Below, piece by piece: positions 1 through 9,163 of a stretch of DNA of 30,091 nucleotides. The position numbers and the translations under genes are program-made. The first letter of the stretch is position 1; each line of letters begins with the position of its first letter. Below the pieces are notes generated by a model. It saw nothing but the letters and a program-made list of their open reading frames with translations, had not been told where the DNA came from and did not search any database. Source of the stretch: JBOFMT01 sp051658525 (GTDB lineage: Bacteria > Bacillota_I > Bacilli_A > Erysipelotrichales > Erysipelotrichaceae); assembly GCA_051658525.1 (NCBI GenBank), contig JBOFMT010000076.1, forward strand, positions 1 to 30,091. The letters are read 5' to 3'.

Positions 1-1
1 A

Positions 2-406
2 GTGAGTATAGATGGTCTGTTAGACGAAACAACAAGCGGTGTTGCTAGCATGTGCTTAGTGATTGCTGCTACGAAGAAAAGCTATCGCAAACGCTGTGCA
101 TTTGTAGAGTCCACACTGAAAACCCAATATACAAGTGCACAAATTTATGGACTAACACAAATAAGTAGCGTAAGTTCTACAGCAAGTAAGTGGTTGGATT
201 TTTTTACTTGGGGGATTAGTAGTTTACCTTTTATCACAGAGTGGATATCACAGTTAAATCTATATTATTTAATCGTTGGTACCAATGAGTCTTACTTGGT
301 GAAAGCAAGTAAAACATCGATATGGATTGAAAGTATCGATGTTAAAAACAACCAAAATCAGTTTATTCATCAAAATACGGTATTACAGCTTACCAACTTG
401 ATTTAG
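2..406 (+). CDS. unrecognised protein, probably 3' part of a longer gene
   Basis: The frame is open from the first bases of the window to a TAG/TAA-type stop at 406, giving about 134 residues. A GTG at position 2 could be read as a start, but nothing upstream is visible, so the gene most likely begins outside the window. The middle has a hydrophobic, Trp/Phe-rich stretch (around residues 60-92, with LDFFTWGISSLPFITEWI) that could sit in or on a membrane; the C-terminal 40 residues are polar with a beta-like pattern. I do not recognise the family and assign no function. A good intrinsic terminator follows at 519, so this gene is separate from the carbohydrate locus downstream. Confidence 0.55.
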   Translation: MSIDGLLDETTSGVASMCLVIAATKKSYRKRCAFVESTLKTQYTSAQIYGLTQISSVSSTASKWLDFFTWGISSLPFITEWISQLNLYYLIVGTNESYLVKASKTSIWIESIDVKNNQNQFIHQNTVLQLTNLI

Positions 407-518
407 TTAACGTAGGCGAAAAGTTATCTAGAGTATAGTGTCATACAGGCATATGTTATAACTTCAGTGCTTAAACCAGTAACTGCGTTTTTATTATTTT
501 TAAGTTATCGTATTCACG

Positions 519-543
519 AAAGTACACATCGTGTACTTTTTTT
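519..543 (+). terminator. intrinsic terminator after the first gene
   Basis: A perfect 9-bp stem, AAAGTACAC / GTGTACTTT (519-527 and 531-539) with loop ATC, runs into a T-tract ending at 543. It closes the first gene's transcript and insulates the enzyme operon. The rest of the gap (407-518) shows nothing I can name. Confidence 0.85.
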
Positions 544-554
544 AATTTAAAGAA

Positions 555-608
555 TTGACACCTCAGTAAAAATGCAACAACTTCTTTTTTCAAGGGAATC
601 GATATAAT
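555..608 (+). promoter_or_regulatory. promoter of the glucan-phosphorylase operon with candidate operator
   Basis: A perfect -10 box TATAAT lies at 603-608. No good -35 box sits at the right distance (the region around 580-587 is a pyrimidine tract), which suggests that an activator is needed. The motif TGACACCTCAGTAAAAA at 556-572 starts 47 bases before the -10. Nearly the same motif occurs at 7720-7736, before the importer genes. Inference: it is the binding site of the YesN-type regulator encoded at 14601. The -10 box is clear; the operator assignment is inferred. Confidence 0.6.
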
Positions 609-639
609 TAATCTTGAACAATTCAATCAAGGAGAAACT

Positions 640-3294
640 ATGAAAAAAGTAACATATTTGAATGAATTCGGCGATTTTAAAGTCGAACAAAGCAATCAAA
701 CGAGTGATTTATATTTCCCGCTTGCTAATCAAGCAGGGATGATGAGTAGTATTACGCCATCACTGGGAGGAGATAGTAAAACAGGGCAACACCATTTTTT
801 ACTAGCACCGGTAACGAGTGAAACCTTACATGATAGTCGAAGTACACGCAATGTGTGGTGTGGATTAGCGGATGGTACCGCATGGTCGGCAACTGGCCAA
901 TCCGATTGGCAACGTGCGCAAACGTTTCAGAATGTTGAAACTTACACGGTAGAAGCTGGAATGTTATGGCACAAGCTTACCGTAGAAAATCCTAAATTAG
1001 GACTATCATCAGAAATTACCAATGTTGTTGCAGCGAGTACGGACCAAGTGGAATGGATGAAAATAGTGATTACAAATACCTTTGATACTCCACAAACGAT
1101 TACGCCGACGATGGCAATTCCAATGTACGCAAGAAGTGCAGATGATGTACGTGATCACCGCCATGTAACATCACTCTTACACCGTGTCATGATGGATGAA
1201 TGTACACTTAGCATCCAGCCAACCCTTTCCTTTGACGAACAAGGACATCGCGTAAATAAAACGATATACCGTGTTGCTTGTAAGCGAGAAGATGGACAAA
1301 ATCCAATTGGGTATACACCAGATGTAGAAACCTATATTGGAGAAGGGGGAAGTTTTACTGCTCCTAAGAGTGTAATCCTTCATCAAGTTCCAACACATCT
1401 TGCACATCAAACGAGTGAAGGATATGAGAGTATTGCAGCTATGCACTTTGAATCCTTACAACTACAACCCAATGAGAGTGTAACGTATATCTTAGCTATG
1501 GGAATTGATTGTGATGTCAAGGCAGACTTAACGACTAACACATTTGATGCCTTGTTGGAAGAAACCAAACAATACTGGCAAGGACAACAGCTTGTAAATA
1601 TCAAGACTGGTTCAACTGATTTTGACCACTGGATGAAGTGGGTTGGGATTCAACCCACCTTACGTCGTATCTATGGGTGTTCTTTTTTACCGCATCATGA
1701 TTACGGTAAAGGGGGACGCGGTTGGCGTGACTTATGGCAAGATAGCCTAGCACTGTTACTTTCAAATCCTGAAACGGTCCGAGCTGATTTGATATCCTAT
1801 TGTGATGGGATTCGTTTGGATGGTACCAATGCTACCATCATTGGAAATACACCAGGAAGTTTTCTTGCAGACCGTAATAATATTGTTCGCGTTTGGATGG
1901 ATCATGGCATCTGGCCAACTAGAACGATTGCTCTCTATATCAACCAGTCGGGTGATGCCTCTATCCTTTTAGAACAAGCAGCTTATTTTAATGATCCACA
2001 AACCATGCGAGGAACAAGAGTAAATAAAGAATGGAAACAAAGATCTACGCATGTCTATCTTGAAAATAATAATCGTTATCAAGCAAGTATCTTAGAACAT
2101 TTACTCATCCAAAATGTAACTGCTTTTTACGAAGTAGGAGAACACAATATTTGTCGTTTGCGTGGTGCAGATTGGAATGATGGTTTGGATATGGCACAGC
2201 AACGTGGAGAAAGTGTTGCTTTTACGAGTGCTTATGCCGATAACCTTTCCATGCTATCCAAGTTGATACAAGCACTGCAACCGAATGAGTGGCAGGAAGA
2301 AGTCAGTTTCATGTCACCACTCGTTGCCTTAATCCAACAAAATCCGATTATCTTTGCTTCAATTGAACAAAAACAAGCTGTCTTAGCAAGTTATTGTGAG
2401 CAATGTGAAACTTATAATGGTGAGCAGCAAAGCATTTCCAAAACGAAACTTTGTGAACAGCTAGAAGCGATGGCAAATTTTATTCGCAAACAAATTCAGT
2501 GTAATGAATGGGTGGAAGATGACCAAGCAAACGGTTGGTACAATTCCTATTATGATAACGATGGCCAGCGTGTTGAAGGTATGGTAAACAATCAAGTTCG
2601 GATGATGTTGACAGGACAAGTATTTACCATTATGTCAAATACAGCAACCGATGCCCAAGTAGCTAGTATTGCTAGAGCGGTAGATCAATATTTATTTGAT
2701 GAACAGGTTGGTGGGTATCGATTGAATACAAAGTTCAATGAAGTAAAAACCAATTTAGGACGTATGTTTGGATTTGCATATGGACACAAAGAAAATGGTG
2801 CAGTGTTTTCCCACATGAGTGTGATGTATGCCTATGCCTTATACAGTAGAGGATTTGTTGCAGAGGGGTATAAAGCTCTGAATACGCTTTATGAGCAAAG
2901 CGCGCGAGGCAATATCTATCCAGGTATTCCAGAATATTTCAACCAAAAAGGACGTGGGATGTATCATTATTTAACCGGGTCAGCAAGTTGGTATGTGTTA
3001 ACACTAATCACTAAAGTGTTTGGTGTCTATGGACAACAAGGTGATTTGGTACTAGAGCCAAAACTTATGTTGGAACAATTTGATCAAAATAAGCAATGTG
3101 AAATAACAACTAACTTTAGAGGTAAACAGGTACATGTTGTATATCATAATCCAGAAGGATTAGAGTATGGTACATATATCATCAAACAAGTAGTTTGTAA
3201 TGGATTGCTAACGCAAGTCAATCAAAAGCGCTTCTTACTAGCATTCGAAGAACTGCAAGAACACACAATACATGTAACATTAGGGGGAGAATAA
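640..3294 (+). CDS. GH94-type disaccharide phosphorylase (laminaribiose phosphorylase-like)
   Basis: Inverting phosphorylase that would split a beta-linked glucose disaccharide with inorganic phosphate into alpha-glucose 1-phosphate and glucose, saving ATP. It has 884 residues, in the GH94 size range (about 800-900), and no signal peptide, so it is cytoplasmic. The N-terminal half (about 1-290) is beta-rich, like the GH94 sandwich domain, with ITPSLGGDSKTGQ and SRSTRNVWCG early on. The catalytic (alpha/alpha)6 part follows with GRGWRDLWQDSLALL and GADWNDGLD; Asp511 in that motif corresponds to the general acid of cellobiose phosphorylases. The start is preceded by AAGGAG. It is the first gene of an operon with the next two, two bases from its neighbour. 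Exact specificity (laminaribiose, cellobiose, sophorose) cannot be read off; the N-terminal pattern and the locus make beta-1,3 my best guess. Confidence 0.82.
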   Translation: MKKVTYLNEFGDFKVEQSNQTSDLYFPLANQAGMMSSITPSLGGDSKTGQHHFLLAPVTSETLHDSRSTRNVWCGLADGTAWSATGQSDWQRAQTFQNVETYTVEAGMLWHKLTVENPKLGLSSEITNVVAASTDQVEWMKIVITNTFDTPQTITPTMAIPMYARSADDVRDHRHVTSLLHRVMMDECTLSIQPTLSFDEQGHRVNKTIYRVACKREDGQNPIGYTPDVETYIGEGGSFTAPKSVILHQVPTHLAHQTSEGYESIAAMHFESLQLQPNESVTYILAMGIDCDVKADLTTNTFDALLEETKQYWQGQQLVNIKTGSTDFDHWMKWVGIQPTLRRIYGCSFLPHHDYGKGGRGWRDLWQDSLALLLSNPETVRADLISYCDGIRLDGTNATIIGNTPGSFLADRNNIVRVWMDHGIWPTRTIALYINQSGDASILLEQAAYFNDPQTMRGTRVNKEWKQRSTHVYLENNNRYQASILEHLLIQNVTAFYEVGEHNICRLRGADWNDGLDMAQQRGESVAFTSAYADNLSMLSKLIQALQPNEWQEEVSFMSPLVALIQQNPIIFASIEQKQAVLASYCEQCETYNGEQQSISKTKLCEQLEAMANFIRKQIQCNEWVEDDQANGWYNSYYDNDGQRVEGMVNNQVRMMLTGQVFTIMSNTATDAQVASIARAVDQYLFDEQVGGYRLNTKFNEVKTNLGRMFGFAYGHKENGAVFSHMSVMYAYALYSRGFVAEGYKALNTLYEQSARGNIYPGIPEYFNQKGRGMYHYLTGSASWYVLTLITKVFGVYGQQGDLVLEPKLMLEQFDQNKQCEITTNFRGKQVHVVYHNPEGLEYGTYIIKQVVCNGLLTQVNQKRFLLAFEELQEHTIHVTLGGE

Positions 3295-3296
3295 GT

Positions 3297-6200
3297 ATGA
3301 AAAATCAAACAATGAAATTAGAAGGATTTGGGAAAAAACCAACCTTTGCAAGTTTCTTACCTGGAATTAGCGGCAAAGAAGGAATTCCTTTATGGTGCTT
3401 TTATGTCAATCGAGGACAATGTGTCACAAGTTTTGGGGTAGAGGATAAAGATCATTCCATTATGGAATTTTATCCTGCACATCAAGCTTATCAAAATGTG
3501 AAGCAAAAAGGATTTCGCACCTTTATAAAGGTAAATGGTGAGGTCTTTGAACCGTTTTTGGATGAGGCACAACCGCATCATATGGAAATCCATGGCAATA
3601 GCTTGTCGATAGCACACACGCAGCTAGACCAGGAAATCAATACCAAAGTATCTTATTTTATCTTACCAGATAGCACGATGGGAGCTTTGGTACGAAAGGT
3701 AGAAATTAGCAATCTATCAAAAGAAGCTAAGGCTATCGAAGTTTTAGATGGAATGCCAGAATTGATTCCTTATGGTGTGGGGCTAGAATCAATGAAAGAA
3801 ATGGGGCAAACGGTGAAGGCTTGGATGCAAGTGGAACACGTTGAAGAAAAGACACCATTTTACCGTGTTCGAGTAAGCATGAACGATTCTGCTACGGTAA
3901 GTGAAGTAACCGGAGGGCACTTTGCCCTAGGTTATGATCAAGTAGGGACAAGATTGGGTGTAATTGCTGATCCAAAAGCTATTTTTGGTTATGATACTTC
4001 ACTAACAACACCAATCAAGTTTCAAGAGCAATCTCTTGCTAGTTTATTATCCTCTCACCAAAATACCAAAAATGAGCTTCCATGTGCATTTTTCGGATTA
4101 GAAAGCACTTTAGAACCACAAACAAGTGTGGTTTATTATGAACTATTTGGGCAGGTGGAACATAAACCATTGTTTACAGATTTTATCAATCAAAGCCGTA
4201 CAAGTCTATGGTTTGAAACGAAAGCACAACGTGCTGAAGCAATTACCGATACACTTTGTGATGTAATTCAAACCAAAACAGGAAATGTTTTGTTTGATGG
4301 GTATATTCGTCAAACATATTTGGATAATGTGTTACGAGGTGGGGTACCTACAATGCTAGGGGAGGATACTATTTTCTATCTTTACTCAAGAAAACATGGA
4401 GATATTGAGCGCGATTATAATTTCTTTAAAATGCTTCCAGAATTTTACTCACAGGGAAATGGCAACTTTAGAGATGTAAATCAAAACCGAAGAAATGACA
4501 TTTGTTTCACACCACAAATTGGAGATGCAAACATTAAAATGTTCTATAGTTTACTACAAATCGACGGCTATAATCCATTGGTCATTGATAAAATTACGTA
4601 TCAGGTAGCAAAGGAACATGTGGAAAAAGTAGTATCAATGTTATCTGGTGTGGATACTGAACGCATGACTTGCTTCCTTCAAAAACCTTGGACCCCAGGG
4701 GCACTAGCAAAAGAGTTGCAGACACATCCAATCGTTATTGAAGATATGAGTACAGTGCTAGCGAATGTAGTTGGTTTTGCTCAACATGAGTTTCAGGCGA
4801 CCTTTGGTGAAGGGTATTGGAGTGATCATTGGACCTATAACTTAGATTTAATTGAACGTTATTTAGGGATCTATCCAGAAAATACAAAAGCACTACTTGT
4901 AGATGATTGCTCGTATGCATGGTATGGAACACGCGCAACGGTTTTACCACACCAGAAACGCTATGTGGAGACAGAACGGGGACTACGACAATACCATTTT
5001 ATTGAAGAAAAAGAGGCGTTTGATCCATGGTTATGTGATGTCTCAGGAAACCGTGTTACAAGTTCATTGTTAGAAAAGCTTGTGGTGTTGTGTCTTGTAA
5101 AATATGCAACACTGGATGCTTATGGAATGGGAATAGAATTTGAAGGAGGAAAACCAGGTTGGTATGATGCCTTAAATGGTCTTCCTGGTGTCTTTGGATC
5201 TTCCATGGCAGAGACTTGTGAGTTGGCTCGTTGTTTGCAATTTGTAAGGGACCAAGTAAAAACACATCAAGCAGACGTTGCTGTACTTGAGGAAGTAGCA
5301 AGCCTACTACGCAATATACAAACACCAAGTAGATTGTTTGCTGAAGAAGAGTGGAGTGTTGATGCGGGATATCATCACTGGATCCAATTACAAGGTGCGA
5401 AAGAACACTACCGTGATGTGACAAACACACACGTAAGTGGGAACAAGACAATGATTCCAAGCACGGTGGTATTGGAAACGCTAGAAACAATGCTAGCGGT
5501 TGTAGAGCGAGGAATTAAGCAAGCTATTGTATTAGGTGATGGTATCTTACCAACGTATTTCTCCTATGAAGTTTTGGCTTATGAGCATACGAATGATGGT
5601 ATTTCTCCTCGTAAATTCAAACAACATACCCTTCCGTACTTTTTAGAAGGACCTGTACATTGGTTGAAGTTAGATTGCCCGCTAGAAGAAAAACAAACCT
5701 TAGTTGAAAAAGTGCAGCAAAGTGGTCTTTATGATAAGAAATTAAAGATGTATAAAGTCAATGCCAGCTTAAAGGAGGAATCCTTTGAATTAGGTAGAGC
5801 CAAAGCCTTTACCCCAGGTTGGTTAGAAAATGAATCGATTTGGTTGCATATGGAATACAAGTATTTGTTGGAATTACTAAAATCAGGGATGAGCGAGCGT
5901 TTTATTCAAGCGTTTCATGATGCAGCGGTTCCATTTTTAGATTCTGAGGTCTATGGACGTAGTGTGTTAGAAAATGTATCATTTATTGCTAGTAGCGCCA
6001 ATCCAAATGCAGAAATCCATGGTCGTGGTTTTGTTGCACGATTGAGTGGTTCGACGGCAGAGTTTTTGGAAATTTGGTATCGAATGATGTTTGGAGGGCA
6101 AGTGTTCTCACTACAAAACGATGAACTGTGCTTTCAATTACAACCGACGATTCCAAGCTATTTAGTAGAAAAAGAGGCGACAATTGATACTACTCTGCTT

Positions 6201-6395
6201 GGAAAAATTAACGTTTCGTATGTCTTAAATGGCGTAACACAATTGATTCCAGGTGTTTATGAAATTAAAGAGTATCACTTACGTAATGCTTCGGAAGAGC
6301 AAATTGTGATTGGAAATTGCATTGTTGGTGAACAAGCGAAACAAATTAGAGAAGGTTTTTGGAATGAAATCCAAGTAATGGTAGAAACAAAATGA
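3297..6395 (+). CDS. long beta-glucan/oligoglucan phosphorylase, GH94/GH149/GH161 kind
   Basis: A second phosphorylase-type enzyme of 1032 residues, longer than ordinary GH94 disaccharide phosphorylases and in the range of the oligoglucan phosphorylases (GH94 1,2-beta-oligoglucan, GH149 and GH161 beta-1,3-glucan enzymes). Visible landmarks: a beta-rich N-terminal third; RQTYLDNVLRGGVP near 340; SRKHGDIERDYNFF and GNGNFRDVNQNRRND near 365-400; EGYWSDHWTYNLDLIE around 505-520, where Asp510 is a candidate general acid; and GWYDALNGLPG near 623. These resemble GH149/GH161 more than GH94 to me, but this is from memory of the families. It would shorten oligoglucans by one glucose 1-phosphate at a time, leaving the disaccharide for the upstream enzyme. 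No signal peptide. The start follows the previous stop by two bases, with a GGGGGAGA ribosome binding site inside the upstream gene's end. Confidence 0.75.
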   Translation: MKNQTMKLEGFGKKPTFASFLPGISGKEGIPLWCFYVNRGQCVTSFGVEDKDHSIMEFYPAHQAYQNVKQKGFRTFIKVNGEVFEPFLDEAQPHHMEIHGNSLSIAHTQLDQEINTKVSYFILPDSTMGALVRKVEISNLSKEAKAIEVLDGMPELIPYGVGLESMKEMGQTVKAWMQVEHVEEKTPFYRVRVSMNDSATVSEVTGGHFALGYDQVGTRLGVIADPKAIFGYDTSLTTPIKFQEQSLASLLSSHQNTKNELPCAFFGLESTLEPQTSVVYYELFGQVEHKPLFTDFINQSRTSLWFETKAQRAEAITDTLCDVIQTKTGNVLFDGYIRQTYLDNVLRGGVPTMLGEDTIFYLYSRKHGDIERDYNFFKMLPEFYSQGNGNFRDVNQNRRNDICFTPQIGDANIKMFYSLLQIDGYNPLVIDKITYQVAKEHVEKVVSMLSGVDTERMTCFLQKPWTPGALAKELQTHPIVIEDMSTVLANVVGFAQHEFQATFGEGYWSDHWTYNLDLIERYLGIYPENTKALLVDDCSYAWYGTRATVLPHQKRYVETERGLRQYHFIEEKEAFDPWLCDVSGNRVTSSLLEKLVVLCLVKYATLDAYGMGIEFEGGKPGWYDALNGLPGVFGSSMAETCELARCLQFVRDQVKTHQADVAVLEEVASLLRNIQTPSRLFAEEEWSVDAGYHHWIQLQGAKEHYRDVTNTHVSGNKTMIPSTVVLETLETMLAVVERGIKQAIVLGDGILPTYFSYEVLAYEHTNDGISPRKFKQHTLPYFLEGPVHWLKLDCPLEEKQTLVEKVQQSGLYDKKLKMYKVNASLKEESFELGRAKAFTPGWLENESIWLHMEYKYLLELLKSGMSERFIQAFHDAAVPFLDSEVYGRSVLENVSFIASSANPNAEIHGRGFVARLSGSTAEFLEIWYRMMFGGQVFSLQNDELCFQLQPTIPSYLVEKEATIDTTLLGKINVSYVLNGVTQLIPGVYEIKEYHLRNASEEQIVIGNCIVGEQAKQIREGFWNEIQVMVETK

Positions 6396-7714
6396 GTGAA
6401 TTTGAAATTATAAGAACCAATCAAGCAAACAAACAGTATTGGAAGAGTGAGACGGCAATGCCGTTCTCTGGCTATTCCAACACGTGTGTGCGCGTATATC
6501 CAAACATTAAAGATCAAACCTATCTTGGTATGGGTGGTGCCTTTACGGAAGCAAGTGGGTATGTATTTTCAAAATTGAATGAAGAACAACAAGATATGTT
6601 CATCAATGCCTATTTTTCAATGCAAGGGGCTGGCTATACAATTGGAAGAAGTCATATCAATAGTTGCGATTTCGGTTTGGGTAATTATGCTTGTATTGAA
6701 GAGCCAAGTTTGGATGGCTTTCAACTAGAACGAGAACACAAGTATCTGCTACCATTACTAAAAAAAGCTAACCAAACGGCAAAGCAACCCATTGAATTAA
6801 TGCTTTCTCCTTGGTCACCACCAGCTTTTATGAAGACCAATCAAGAAATGAATCATGGTGGAACGTTATTACCAGAGTTCGCTGCTTTATGGGCTTCGAC
6901 GATTGCACGATTCGTTGAAGAATATCGTAATATGGGGATCAATGTTAGTATGTTGAGTATTCAAAACGAACCGGAAGCGAATCAGACCTGGGATTCTTGC
7001 TTGTATACTGGGAAGGAAGAAGGCCGTTTTATTATGGACCACTTACTTCCAGCCTTAGCAGCACAAAAGATAGAGGATTTGAATATCTTAGTTTGGGATC
7101 ACAATAAAGACACGATGATGGAGAGAATTGAAGATACCTACTGTATTTCAGGGGTAAAAGAGCATACGCAGGGAATGGCGTTCCACTGGTATGGTGGGGA
7201 CCATTTTGAAACCATTGCCCACTTACACCGTCAACATCCGGAAAAACTGTTGATCTTTAGTGAAGGGTGCGTTGAATTTTCACGGTTTGCTCACGATGCG
7301 ATTCACAATGCTGAAATGTATGCACATGATATTATTGGTAATTTTCAGGCTGGTATGAATGGATTTATCGATTGGAATATTCTATTGGATGCACAAGGGG
7401 GACCAAATCATGTTGGAAATTACTGTGCTGCACCAATCATGTTTGATGAGGCAAATAAATCCTTGGATCTCCAATTGAGTTATTATTATTTAGGTCATTT
7501 TAGTAAATATCTAAAAAAAGGTGCAAAGCGAATTCTTTCCTCTGTATGTAAAGCGGAAATTGAAGTAACAAGTTTTGAAAACCCAGATGGTAAAATCGTA
7601 TCCATTGTCTTAAATCGTACGAATAGCGTTGAAACATTCGTTTTCGTATGTGGCGAAGATCAATTTTTGGTAGAATTACCACCACATTCGATTGCTACGC
7701 TTATTGAAAAATAA
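6392..7714 (+). CDS. GH30-family beta-glucosidase/beta-glucanase, cytoplasmic
   Basis: Retaining glycoside hydrolase of the glucosylceramidase (GH30) family, 440 residues. The acid/base is Glu193 in SIQNEPEA and the nucleophile is Glu291 in FSEGCVEF, both in the expected order and spacing for clan A. LGMGGAFTEASG (about 45-57), LSPWSPPAFMKTN and a short C-terminal beta domain (about 370-440) also fit. There is no signal peptide, unlike secreted GH30 glucanases, so it should act on sugars already taken up, for example removing beta-1,6 side glucoses that would block the phosphorylases; that role is inference. The ATG overlaps the upstream stop (ATGA), so it is translationally coupled to the phosphorylase. 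A terminator follows at once. Confidence 0.85.
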   Translation: MSEFEIIRTNQANKQYWKSETAMPFSGYSNTCVRVYPNIKDQTYLGMGGAFTEASGYVFSKLNEEQQDMFINAYFSMQGAGYTIGRSHINSCDFGLGNYACIEEPSLDGFQLEREHKYLLPLLKKANQTAKQPIELMLSPWSPPAFMKTNQEMNHGGTLLPEFAALWASTIARFVEEYRNMGINVSMLSIQNEPEANQTWDSCLYTGKEEGRFIMDHLLPALAAQKIEDLNILVWDHNKDTMMERIEDTYCISGVKEHTQGMAFHWYGGDHFETIAHLHRQHPEKLLIFSEGCVEFSRFAHDAIHNAEMYAHDIIGNFQAGMNGFIDWNILLDAQGGPNHVGNYCAAPIMFDEANKSLDLQLSYYYLGHFSKYLKKGAKRILSSVCKAEIEVTSFENPDGKIVSIVLNRTNSVETFVFVCGEDQFLVELPPHSIATLIEK

Positions 7715-7719
7715 AAAAA

Positions 7720-7773
7720 TGACACCTTAGTAAAAAAAGCACCATGGGAACATGGAGCTTTTTTTTATACAAT
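7720..7773 (+). promoter_or_regulatory. promoter of the importer operon with candidate operator
   Basis: TGACACCTTAGTAAAAA at 7720-7736 differs by one base from the motif at 556-572. A -10-like TACAAT lies at 7768-7773 (TATACA is an alternative two bases earlier), 48 bases from the motif start compared with 47 at the other site. No -35 box is recognisable. The motif begins five bases after the GH30 stop and its A-tract runs into the terminator stem, so terminator and promoter are interleaved. Binding by the response regulator of the locus is inferred. Confidence 0.5.
7732..7766 (+). terminator. intrinsic terminator after the GH30 gene
   Basis: Stem GC-A-CCATG / CATGG-A-GC (7739-7746 and 7751-7758) with one A/A mismatch and loop GGAA, flanked by an A-tract and followed by eight T. 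It ends the enzyme operon; the importer genes then need their own promoter or readthrough. Confidence 0.8.
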
Positions 7774-7833
7774 AAACTTAACAAGTAGTTCATATTTGTT
7801 ATTGGTAAAAACCAAGATAAAGGAGGAGAAAAT

Positions 7834-9153
7834 ATGATGTTTAAAAAAGCGATGATGGGTTTGCTAGCATTAACGGCAGCATTCTCAATGACAGCCTGTT
7901 CATCTGATTCAGGTTCTGGAGATAGTGAATCCCCAGATAAGATTGTTGTTTGGACCTTAGCAGAGGATTTAAAACAATTTGGTACGCGTTATACAGAACA
8001 AACAGGGGTAGAGGTAGAGGTCGTTGTAATTGCACCTGCTGATTATGCAACTAAAATCAATGCAGCGTTGGGATCTCGTTCCAAGGATGTGGATATTATT
8101 GTTGGGGAACCACAAATGTTAACAGATTTTATGGATGCAGGTTTCTTTGCTAACCTTTCCGAAGCACCTTATAATGCCGATCAATATGCAGACCAAATCG
8201 TAGATTATATTTACGAAGCTGGAAAAGATGAAGATGGAAATGTAAGAGCATTGAGTTATCAAGCAACGCCAGGTGGTGTAATTTATCGTCGTGATATTGC
8301 ACAAGCTGTTTGGGGAAATGATGATCCAGAATTTGTATCTTCTAAATTTAAAGATTATGCAACCATTGAAAAAACAGCAGAAGAATTGGCTGCAAAAAAC
8401 AAACGTATCTTTGGTGATACAGGAGCGTTACGTTGGTTCGCAAATGCGACAGCACCTTGGGTAAAAGATGGAAAATTGATTATGAGTGAATCACGTGATG
8501 GTTACTTTGATGCAGCGGTAAAATTATTCCAAGAAGAATTGGTTGCCTTTGCTCCAGAATGGTCAGCAGCTTGGTATGCATCGATGAATGGAGAACTTCC
8601 AATGCATGCTGAGTGGTCTGATTTGGATGAAGTTGATCCAGATGCGGAAAAAACAGAAATCTTCTCTTACGTAATGCCTTCATGGGGTTCTGTTATCATT
8701 CGTGATAATGCAGTTGAAACACAAGGGAAATTTGGTGTAGCTTCAGGTCCTAGTTCATTCTTTGGTGGAGGAACATTTGTTGGAATCAACGAATTCTCTA
8801 CGAAAAAAGATGCTGCATGGGATTTCATTAAATTTGTAGCATTGAATGAAGAAACTGCTGCTTGGTGGTCAGAAGCGAGCAACGGTGACGTAGTAAGTAA
8901 CAAAGCGGTATTAGAAGCGAACAAAGAATTAGAAATCGAAGCATTCGGTGGACAAAAAACATATGAATTCTTCTTAGAAGAAGCAAAAAACATCGATTTC
9001 TCAATGATTACTCGTTATGATGATCAAATTGGTGTCTTCTTTGGAAATGCAATTGAATCTGTACAAAAAGGTACAAAAACAAAAGAACAAGCAATCAAGG
9101 ATTTCTATACAGAAGTAGGTTCTGTATTCCCGGAAATTGAATTACCAAAATAA
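7834..9153 (+). CDS. sugar ABC transporter binding lipoprotein (CUT1)
   Basis: Extracellular solute-binding lipoprotein of 439 residues that would capture an oligosaccharide and deliver it to the two permeases encoded next. The N-terminus is a lipoprotein signal: two Lys near the start, a hydrophobic core and the lipobox SMTAC with Cys22, followed by a Ser/Asp/Gly-rich linker (23-35). The mature part starts KIVVWTLAEDLKQF and has the usual family-1 features, including WDFIKFVALNEETAAWW near 325-345. The ATG has AGGAGG seven bases upstream; a second ATG directly after it is possible. A small TTGGT-AAAA-ACCAA hairpin (7802-7815) sits just before the ribosome binding site. The substrate is inferred from the enzymes upstream. 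Confidence 0.88.
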   Translation: MMFKKAMMGLLALTAAFSMTACSSDSGSGDSESPDKIVVWTLAEDLKQFGTRYTEQTGVEVEVVVIAPADYATKINAALGSRSKDVDIIVGEPQMLTDFMDAGFFANLSEAPYNADQYADQIVDYIYEAGKDEDGNVRALSYQATPGGVIYRRDIAQAVWGNDDPEFVSSKFKDYATIEKTAEELAAKNKRIFGDTGALRWFANATAPWVKDGKLIMSESRDGYFDAAVKLFQEELVAFAPEWSAAWYASMNGELPMHAEWSDLDEVDPDAEKTEIFSYVMPSWGSVIIRDNAVETQGKFGVASGPSSFFGGGTFVGINEFSTKKDAAWDFIKFVALNEETAAWWSEASNGDVVSNKAVLEANKELEIEAFGGQKTYEFFLEEAKNIDFSMITRYDDQIGVFFGNAIESVQKGTKTKEQAIKDFYTEVGSVFPEIELPK

Positions 9154-9163
9154 GTAAATCGAG

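Noticed and set aside
555..560. TTGACA as a -35 box for the GH94 operon
   Set aside because: It is 42 bases from the only good -10 (603), and no -10 lies 16-18 bases after it. It overlaps the motif shared with 7720, where the sequence is ATGACA, so it is better explained as part of the operator.
5056..5490. 144-codon open frame on the minus strand inside the long phosphorylase gene
   Set aside because: It lies wholly within a well-supported gene, shows low-complexity His/Leu-rich composition typical of antisense shadows, and has no family resemblance.
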